DNA from: an uncultured Sutterella sp.
Lineage (GTDB): Bacteria; Pseudomonadota; Gammaproteobacteria; Burkholderiales; Burkholderiaceae_F
Length of the DNA: 10,483 bases
NCBI GenBank assembly: GCA_900554375.1
Contig: USHK01000026.1
Location: 1-10,483 of the forward strand
Direction of reading: 5' to 3'
Shown: positions 6,566-10,483 of the stretch, in pieces
Layout: every line of letters begins with the position of its first letter
Position numbering within the stretch: the stretch's first letter is position 1
Position numbers and translations under genes: made by a program
The notes under the pieces: generated by a model
What the model saw: the letters and a program-made list of their open reading frames with translations, nothing else
What the model was told of the DNA's origin: nothing
Database searches by the model: none

Positions 6566-6821
6566 TAGGCTATTCCGAAATATGTTGTTCAGCCGATTAA
6601 GCGGAGAGCGGTTCTCTCGTTATCGAGCTTGTTAAGCATGAAGATAATCCTATCTCAATTCTGCTCGGATTGTCTTATTCGTCATTGAGTTAGGAAATCC
6701 TTCTTTACGTCAAAGAAGTCGGGCATACACTCCGATTCAATCGGACACTTAAGCTAAGGCGTAAGAGCCTACAGACAATACAGGGCGCCGCTGCGGGTGC
6801 CCTTCGTACTTTTTATACTCT
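6566..6821. other. Intergenic region between GNAT and dnaX
   Basis: No gene was recognised. It must contain whatever drives dnaX on the minus strand unless dnaX is read through from ffs. I could not pick a convincing -35/-10 pair. Several short hairpins occur (6735-6747, CCGAT-TCA-ATCGG; 6782-6803). A T-arm-like string near 6735 does not complete a tRNA. CGGAA lies 8 nt ahead of the dnaX ATG as a weak ribosome binding site. Confidence 0.45.
6782..6803. terminator. GC-rich hairpin after the acetyltransferase gene; orientation unclear
   Basis: An 8-bp stem (6782-6789 with 6796-6803, one G-T pair) closes a 6-nt loop, 18 nt past the GNAT stop. On the minus strand no T tract follows. On the plus strand TCGTACTTTTTAT follows, but the T run begins 7 nt after the stem. 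It may be a weak terminator for GNAT or the end of an unseen plus-strand RNA. Confidence 0.4.
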
Positions 6822-7331
6822 TTATTTTATAAGTGGTTTTTGAGCAAATTGCTCAAGTTTTTCACCGGTCAGACGGCAAATACGCCATTCCTGCATAACA
6901 GTAGCGCCGATGCTTTCATAAAAATCAATTGCCGGCTGATTCCAATCCAGAACAGACCACTCAAATCGGCCGCATCCGTCAGAAACTGCTTTGGCCGCCA
7001 AATAATTCATCATCTTCTTGCCGATGCCGCGGTGTCTGTATTCGGGAAGCACAAAAATATCTTCTAGGTAGAGGCCCTTGCGCGCAAGGAAGGTAGAGAA
7101 GTTATAGAAATAAAGCGCGAAGCTTACCGGTTTTTCTGTTCCGTCTTTTTCCGTCAGCCAACCGACCACGGCATAACATTCGGGTTTGTCTCCGAAAAGG
7201 CATTTTTCAAGGAGTTCGGGAGTGACCTGACACTGGTCGTCGAGTTTTTCGTAGTGGGCCAATCCGCGGATAAGTTCGGCAATAACCGGGCAATCTTGAG
7301 GACGAGCATTGCGAATATTGAAGTTATCCAT
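6822..7331 (-). CDS. GNAT-family N-acetyltransferase, diamine/thialysine (SAT-like) type
   Basis: The 169-residue product is a single GNAT domain that would transfer an acetyl group from acetyl-CoA to an amine in the cytoplasm. It begins FNIRNARPQDCPVIAELI (first strand and helix), has the acetyl-CoA pyrophosphate loop in YLEDIFVLPEYRHRGIGKK (Arg99-x-Arg-Gly-x-Gly104), then GCGRFEWSVLDWNQPAIDFY with Trp125, Asn131 and the usual Tyr138 general acid. The EDIFV, FEWSVLDWN and FYESIGA wording is that of the spermidine/spermine and thialysine acetyltransferase group, so polyamines or small amines are likely substrates; the exact one is an inference. ATG 7331 is preceded by AAGGTG. It lies 24 nt downstream of ffs on the same strand without a clear terminator between, so it may be read from the ffs promoter. 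Confidence 0.87.
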   Translation of the reverse strand: MDNFNIRNARPQDCPVIAELIRGLAHYEKLDDQCQVTPELLEKCLFGDKPECYAVVGWLTEKDGTEKPVSFALYFYNFSTFLARKGLYLEDIFVLPEYRHRGIGKKMMNYLAAKAVSDGCGRFEWSVLDWNQPAIDFYESIGATVMQEWRICRLTGEKLEQFAQKPLIK

Positions 7332-7355
7332 TTGAGCACCTTATTGAAAAGGAAA

Positions 7356-7448
7356 GGCGAACCACACCTCGGCACTGCTAGTTTCGCTATGGCTGCTTCG
7401 TTCCCGACCTGACCAGATTCACGACATTCACATGCGAGGGGGCTCGCC
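7356..7448 (-). ncRNA. ffs: Signal recognition particle 4.5S RNA
   Basis: On the minus strand the RNA carries the SRP core CTGGTCAGGTCGGGAACGAA followed by GCAGCC, matching the bacterial M-domain-binding hairpin (in E. coli GGTCAGGTCCGGAAGGAAGCAGC). The ends pair: GGCGAGCC (7448-7441) with GGTTCGCC (7363-7356), one G-U, giving a rod of about 93 nt, the size of small bacterial SRP RNAs. It partners Ffh to target nascent membrane proteins. The exact ends may extend by a few bases. It has a good promoter just upstream and lies near dnaX, as in many proteobacteria. The G residue in place of C after GGTCAGGTC is compatible with the symmetric-loop region of other bacteria. Confidence 0.94.
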
Positions 7449-7456
7449 GGCTACGA

Positions 7457-7488
7457 ATTATATATGAATTTGAATTCTGCGCCAGCAA
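7457..7488 (-). promoter_or_regulatory. Promoter of ffs
   Basis: On the minus strand TTGCTG (7488-7483) is followed after 18 nt by TATATAAT (7464-7457), and the predicted RNA start lies 7-9 nt downstream. It is a sigma70-type promoter with a good -10 and a moderate -35. Confidence 0.65.
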
Positions 7489-7581
7489 AGAAAATGAAAC
7501 TCTGTAATGCAATGACCTTTCACCGATTCGGAGTGGTAAGATGAAGTAACCGAGAAGTAACTATAAGAAAAGGAGGAGAAA

Positions 7582-7827
7582 ATGATCAGATTCAGCGTTC
7601 CGTTCATCGCCCTTATGCTCGCGTTCTCCGGCGCGGCCAATGCTAAATTCATTGGTCGTTGGGATCCTGCCGCCTACGCCCAAGGTAAATTTGAAATTCA
7701 AAAAACAGCATTTGTTCAGAAAGCGCCTGTTGTTGAAAAAATCCAGATTGAAAGCAAACATATCCTTGTAAAAGTCGATTACACAGGAAAAATTTTCCGT
7801 AAAGGCTATGCGTTTGCTAAAAATTAA
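7582..7827 (+). CDS. Small secreted protein of unknown function
   Basis: The 81-residue product begins with a standard Sec signal peptide (MIRFSVPFIALMLAFSGAANA, cut predicted after residue 21). The mature part is about 60 residues, lysine-rich (ten Lys, two Arg against five acidic), has no Cys, and contains aromatic residues at WDPAAYAQGKF and in the C-terminal GKIFRKGYAF. It is probably a small basic periplasmic or exported protein. I do not recognise the family. A nearly perfect ribosome binding site (AGGAGG, 7571-7576) precedes the ATG at a good distance, and an intrinsic terminator follows, so it looks like a real single-gene unit, divergent from ffs. Codon use matches the neighbouring betaproteobacterial genes. 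Confidence 0.82.
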   Translation: MIRFSVPFIALMLAFSGAANAKFIGRWDPAAYAQGKFEIQKTAFVQKAPVVEKIQIESKHILVKVDYTGKIFRKGYAFAKN

Positions 7828-7847
7828 CCCGGTTCCCTAACTAAACA

Positions 7848-7886
7848 AGCGTCGCATCGGAAAGCGGTTTCTGTGCGGCGCTTTTT
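7848..7886 (+). terminator. Intrinsic terminator of the small secreted-protein gene
   Basis: AGCGTCGCA (7848-7856) pairs with TGCGGCGCT (7874-7882) with one G-T pair, followed by a T run to 7886. The 17-nt loop can form an inner GAAA/TTTC pairing. It starts 20 nt after the stop. Confidence 0.85.
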
Positions 7887-8163
7887 AGTTGCCTCTCATG
7901 CTTATTGAGATTGTTTCCACACTCCGGACTGTGGCTGTTTAGTTTCTCCGTCCTTTTCCACTCAATGTCCTTAGAAGCTTTCACACATTGTTAATATCTA
8001 ACCTTGCGCACACACGCTCTCAAGGTACCTTCAAGTGTGTATAGTTACAAAAATCCAGTATGAGTTTCACCTTTTTGGGGTTGTTAGATAAGCCCTGAAC
8101 GCTCTCGGTGATAGTATCCCATCATCCGTTGGAGCCGATTTCGGTTCCGAGGAATCAATAATT
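7887..8163 (+). promoter_or_regulatory. Intergenic region upstream of trxA
   Basis: No gene was seen. It must hold the trxA promoter. The best -10 candidate is TATAGT (8040-8045), but I see no good -35 at the right spacing. Just upstream of it lies the perfect palindrome AAGGTACCTT (8022-8031) inside TCAAGGTACCTTCA, a possible operator. A short hairpin CCACA...TGTGG occurs near 7917-7934. Assignments here are tentative. Confidence 0.35.
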
Positions 8164-8179
8164 GGAGGTAATTTTAAAA

Positions 8180-8500
8180 ATGGCCTTGAAACAAGTTACA
8201 GACGCCAGCTTTGTTGACGACGTCCTGAATCAAAAAGGCGTAGTAGTCGTTGACTTCTGGGCTCCCTGGTGCGGTCCCTGCCGCATGCTCGGACCGGTTC
8301 TTGAAAAAGCAGCCGAAACCCTTCCGGACGGCGTCCAAATCGTTAAATATAATGTTGACGAGTGCCAGGATGTCGCTTCCCAGCTGAACGTACGCGGTAT
8401 TCCGACAATTGCCGTCTACAAAGACGGTCAGCTCCAAGCTCAGCAAGCCGGCGCTATGAATTCTGCTCAGTTCTCTGAATTCCTCAAGAACTTTATCTAA
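8180..8500 (+). CDS. trxA: Thioredoxin 1
   Basis: Thioredoxin is the cytoplasmic dithiol reductant recycled by thioredoxin reductase; it supplies electrons to ribonucleotide reductase, peroxiredoxins and other enzymes. The 106-residue product has the complete fold: VVVDFWAPWCGPCRM with the active-site Cys31 and Cys34, buried Asp25, Lys56 in IVKYNVDE, and the cis-Pro in RGIPTI (Pro75). Length is that of E. coli TrxA. There is one extra Cys (Cys62) outside the active site. The start is ATG 8180: GGAGGT (8164-8169) lies 10 nt ahead, and the family begins there. A TTG at 8162 in the same frame would overlap that ribosome binding site. rho follows on the same strand, a common betaproteobacterial order. 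Confidence 0.96.
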   Translation: MALKQVTDASFVDDVLNQKGVVVVDFWAPWCGPCRMLGPVLEKAAETLPDGVQIVKYNVDECQDVASQLNVRGIPTIAVYKDGQLQAQQAGAMNSAQFSEFLKNFI

Positions 8501-8508
8501 TCCGTTTC

Positions 8509-8543
8509 ACAACGGTTCGATTTCCTCTTTATCGAACCGTTGT
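8509..8543 (+). terminator. Perfect hairpin between trxA and rho (terminator or leader element)
   Basis: ACAACGGTTCGAT (8509-8521) pairs perfectly over 13 bp with 8531-8543 across a 9-nt loop. What follows is a mixed C/T stretch, not a T run, so intrinsic termination may be weak. It lies 8 nt after the trxA stop and could protect the trxA mRNA end, partially terminate, or shape the rho leader. Confidence 0.65.
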
Positions 8544-8573
8544 TCTCTCCTTTCCCTTTCTTCCTCTCTTCTT
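8543..8573 (+). promoter_or_regulatory. 31-nt all-pyrimidine run in the rho leader (candidate Rho utilisation site)
   Basis: Every base from 8543 to 8573 is C or T, with many TC and CC steps, and G stays scarce to about 8588. Rho's primary site binds single-stranded YC dinucleotides, and rho is known to be autoregulated by Rho-dependent attenuation in its leader in E. coli. The run lies 61 nt ahead of the rho start, so it is a plausible autoregulatory loading site. This is an inference from composition and position. Confidence 0.5.
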
Positions 8574-8634
8574 AATCAGCCTCTCTTCGCTAGGTATCAC
8601 TATGTGATTTTCTATCGCGAGAGTTTCTATTTCT

Positions 8635-9891
8635 ATGCATTTATCCGACCTAAAATCCAAGCACGTCTCCGAGCTTCTTGATATCGCATTAGAGCTCGAT
8701 GTTGATAACGCCAGCCGACTCCGCAAGCAGGAACTCATGTTCGCCATCTTGAAGAAACGCGCCAAAGCCGGCGAACAGATTTTCGGTGACGGAACGTTGG
8801 AAATCCTTCCCGACGGATTCGGTTTCCTCCGTTCTCCTGTTTCTTCTTATTTAGCCAGTACAGAAGATATTTATATTTCTCCGTCTCAAATCCGCCGCTT
8901 TAATCTTCACACCGGCGACACGGTCGAAGGAGAAGTCCGCATTCCTAAGGACGGCGAGCGCTACTTTGCTTTGGTCAAAGTCGATAAGGTCAACGGTCTT
9001 CCTCCCGAAGCACTTAAACACCGTATCCTATTTGAGAACCTGACTCCGCTTTTCCCGAATCAGCCGCTCAAACTCGAACGCAATATCTCCGGCGATGAAA
9101 ACCTCACAGGACGCCTGATCGATATTCTGGCTCCGATCGGTAAGGGACAGCGAGCTTTGTTAGTTGCTTCTCCGAAATCCGGTAAAACGGTTCTAATGCA
9201 GCACATCGCGCACGCGATTACTGCTAACTATCCCGACGTTATCCTGATGGTCCTCTTGATTGACGAGCGTCCTGAGGAAGTGACGGAAATGGAACGTTCC
9301 GTCAAAGGTGAAGTCATTGCCTCTACCTTCGATGAACCGGCTACTCGCCACGTTCAGGTCGCTGAAATGGTTATCGAAAAAGCCAAGCGGCTGGCAGAAA
9401 GCAAGAAAGACGTGGTTATTCTTCTTGACTCCATTACTCGTCTGGCGCGAGCCTACAACACCGTTGTCCCGACATCCGGCAAGGTGCTTACCGGCGGTGT
9501 GGACTCCAATGCTTTACAGCGTCCGAAACGCATCCTCGGTGCAGCCCGCAACTTGGAAGAAGGCGGTTCCCTCACGATCATCGGTACAGCTTTGGTTGAA
9601 ACCGGCAGCCGTATGGACGATGTGATTTACGAAGAATTTAAAGGCACCGGCAATATGGAAATCCATCTTGATCGCCGTCTTGCCGAAAAACGCGTCTATC
9701 CGGCCATCAACGTTGCTAAGAGCGGTACACGTAAGGAAGAGCTGCTTCTGGCTCCGCAGGAACTTCAAAATATTTGGATCCTCAGAAAGTTCCTTTATGA
9801 CATGGACGAAATCCAGGCGATGGAATTCCTGCTCGATAAAATGCGTCCGACAAAAAACAACGCTGAATTCTTTGCCATGATGCGCCGTTAA
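8635..9891 (+). CDS. rho: Transcription termination factor Rho
   Basis: Rho is the hexameric RNA-dependent ATPase that loads on C-rich RNA and ends transcription. The 418-residue product matches E. coli length (419) and order: N-terminal helical domain beginning [15 protein letters not shown], the cold-shock-like RNA fold with [17 protein letters not shown] (51-67) and [10 protein letters not shown], Walker A ASPKSGKT (178-185), Walker [12 protein letters not shown] (260-270), the Q-loop region with [16 protein letters not shown], and the R-loop. Residues altered in E. coli bicyclomycin-resistant mutants (Met219, Ser266, Gly337) are all wild-type here. No long insertion is present, unlike Bacteroidetes or actinobacterial Rho, supporting a proteobacterial source. 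The leader carries a hairpin and a pyrimidine run. The ribosome binding site is weak (GCGAGAG). Confidence 0.98.
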   Translation: MHLSDLKSKHVSELLDIALELDVDNASRLRKQELMFAILKKRAKAGEQIFGDGTLEILPDGFGFLRSPVSSYLASTEDIYISPSQIRRFNLHTGDTVEGEVRIPKDGERYFALVKVDKVNGLPPEALKHRILFENLTPLFPNQPLKLERNISGDENLTGRLIDILAPIGKGQRALLVASPKSGKTVLMQHIAHAITANYPDVILMVLLIDERPEEVTEMERSVKGEVIASTFDEPATRHVQVAEMVIEKAKRLAESKKDVVILLDSITRLARAYNTVVPTSGKVLTGGVDSNALQRPKRILGAARNLEEGGSLTIIGTALVETGSRMDDVIYEEFKGTGNMEIHLDRRLAEKRVYPAINVAKSGTRKEELLLAPQELQNIWILRKFLYDMDEIQAMEFLLDKMRPTKNNAEFFAMMRR

Positions 9892-9903
9892 GCGGACATC
9901 TAT

Positions 9904-9931
9904 TTGCTTTAAAAAGAAATTTGGGTATAAT
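9904..9931 (+). promoter_or_regulatory. Promoter of rpmE2
   Basis: TTGCTT (9904-9909), a 16-nt spacer and a perfect TATAAT (9926-9931) begin 12 nt after the rho stop. Transcription would start near 9938, giving a leader of about 105 nt. Confidence 0.75.
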
Positions 9932-9937
9932 TTTGCC

Positions 9938-10043
9938 CTTGTTTTTATTAACTTAGGCACGTTCCGACATGCCGGACATAAGACTCACAACGGTGAGCGG
10001 TCTCGCAAGGTTGGTGGCGACCGACACATTTTTTGGGATACAC
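9938..10043 (+). promoter_or_regulatory. Structured 5' leader of rpmE2 (candidate L31 autoregulatory RNA)
   Basis: The leader can form AGAC+TCAC (9981-9988) with GTGA (9993-9996) and GTCT (10000-10003), leaving a 3-nt bulge and an AACG loop. A second stem pairs GGT (9999-10001) and CGC (10004-10006) with GCG (10017-10019) and ACC (10020-10022). The two share bases and cannot both form. An upstream stem TCCG/CGGA (9963-9966, 9973-9976) is also possible. L31 leaders are known regulatory RNAs in several bacterial groups; whether this belongs to one is not shown. Confidence 0.45.
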
Positions 10044-10340
10044 ATGAAACCGAATATTCATCCGCAGTATCGTGAAGTTGCCTTCACCGATATGTCCATC
10101 GGCAAGACCTTCATCATCCGCTCTACTGCCGACGCTCGTGACACCATCGAAATCGACGGCGTTACCTATCCGCAGGTTAAGCTTGATACCTCCAGCGAAT
10201 CTCATCCTTTCTACACCGGCGCTCAGACTCGTATCGTCGAAGCCGGCCGTGTTGAAAAATTCCGTCAGAAATTCGCTGCTAAGTCTGCTGCCCTTAACGC
10301 TTCTGCTGAAGCTGCCAAGGCTGCTAAGGCTAAGAAATAA
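10044..10340 (+). CDS. rpmE2: 50S ribosomal protein L31, type B
   Basis: L31 bridges the large and small ribosomal subunits near the 5S RNA. The 98-residue product begins [20 protein letters not shown] and has [18 protein letters not shown], then [15 protein letters not shown]. The CxxC zinc motif of type A L31 is absent, which identifies the zinc-independent type B. The family is usually about 85-90 residues; the extra length here is an Ala/Lys-rich tail (about 78-98), probably disordered and RNA-contacting. ATG 10044 is chosen from the family N-terminus; an in-frame ATG at 9969 lies within the structured leader. GGGA ahead of the ATG is a weak ribosome binding site. It has its own promoter after rho. 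Confidence 0.96.
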   Translation: MKPNIHPQYREVAFTDMSIGKTFIIRSTADARDTIEIDGVTYPQVKLDTSSESHPFYTGAQTRIVEAGRVEKFRQKFAAKSAALNASAEAAKAAKAKK

Positions 10341-10362
10341 TTTTTCAGTTTCATACTGATTC

Positions 10363-10394
10363 AAAGGGCAGCCTTTTGAGCTGCCCTTTTCTTT
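10363..10394 (+). terminator. Intrinsic terminator of rpmE2
   Basis: AAAGGGCAGC (10363-10372) pairs over 10 bp with GCTGCCCTTT (10380-10389) across a 7-nt loop, followed by TTTTCTTT. It begins 23 nt after the rpmE2 stop. Confidence 0.93.
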
Positions 10395-10435
10395 AGTAAA
10401 ATCGCACCTTTCACGTCTACAACCACACTGCCTCG

Positions 10436-10483
10436 ATGTTAAGTAACCATTCCTCTCCGGCCGTCGTCAGCGCATCGGCTGCC
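10436..10483 (+). CDS. Possible start of a further gene (3' partial, 16 codons)
   Basis: An ATG at 10436 opens a frame to the window end (MLSNHSSPAVVSASAA). It lies 42 nt after the rpmE2 terminator. No ribosome binding site is clear and too little is visible to name a family or to be sure that it is coding. TAAAAT at 10397-10402 could be a -10 element. Confidence 0.3.
   Translation, partial: MLSNHSSPAVVSASAA

Noticed and set aside
6728..6752. T-arm-like string suggesting a tRNA near 6735
   Set aside because: The stem does not pair as a 5-bp T arm, and no acceptor or anticodon arms could be drawn.
8162..8179. TTG start six codons upstream of trxA
   Set aside because: It overlaps the GGAGGT ribosome binding site, and thioredoxins start at the later ATG.
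9969..10043. ATG at 9969 as the L31 start
   Set aside because: The extra 25 residues are not part of L31 and lie in the structured leader; the family starts MKPNIHP.
1..10483. Mobile elements, CRISPR arrays, defence systems or phage genes
   Set aside because: No transposase, integrase, terminal repeats, regular direct repeats or defence-family motifs were seen anywhere in the window.

Overview
The window looks like two unrelated bacterial genomes joined inside one reading frame, which points to a metagenomic assembly chimera rather than one organism's locus. Positions 1 to about 2750 read as Bacteroidales, most like Alistipes. This part is visibly GC-rich, lacks Shine-Dalgarno sequences, and holds a PorT-like outer-membrane barrel, an S41-family lipoprotein and a Bacteroidetes-type thiol peroxidase. 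Positions from about 2780 to the end read as a betaproteobacterium, probably a Sutterella/Parasutterella-like Burkholderiales. This part has purine-rich ribosome binding sites, lower GC, and the orders dnaX-ybaB-recR and trxA-rho-rpmE2. Both taxonomic guesses come from recalled family sequences, not from a search. Both kinds of organism are common in gut samples.

Layout. 2-397 (+) is the end of an outer-membrane barrel gene, followed 6 nt later by an S41 peptidase-like lipoprotein (404-1639) and a strong terminator (1688-1725). 1726-2030 holds no convincing gene. On the minus strand, a putative quinol monooxygenase (2089-2364) follows the 3' part of tpx (2383 to about 2770), with a shared terminator at 2041-2069. 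The tpx frame runs without a stop into the first ~140 codons of an NMT1/TauA-like ABC transporter substrate-binding protein that starts at 3174. Both proteins appear to contain the short word SDLKGKR at the join. The binding-protein gene has a leader ending in an intrinsic terminator just before its ribosome binding site, a possible attenuator.

3503-7448 (minus strand) carries, in transcription order, the SRP 4.5S RNA gene ffs, a GNAT acetyltransferase, dnaX, ybaB and recR. The last three form a tight operon for the replicative clamp loader, a nucleoid-associated protein and a recombination-repair mediator. ffs has a recognisable promoter.

7582-10483 (plus strand) carries a small secreted protein of unknown function with its own terminator, then trxA, rho and rpmE2, and possibly the first codons of another gene. 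The trxA-rho gap has a perfect hairpin followed by a 31-nt all-pyrimidine run, a plausible Rho loading site for rho autoregulation. rpmE2 has its own promoter and a structured leader of about 100 nt.

I see no mobile element, CRISPR array, phage gene or defence system. The most important observation is the cross-phylum junction. The best candidates for undescribed biology are the RNA leaders and the 81-residue secreted protein.
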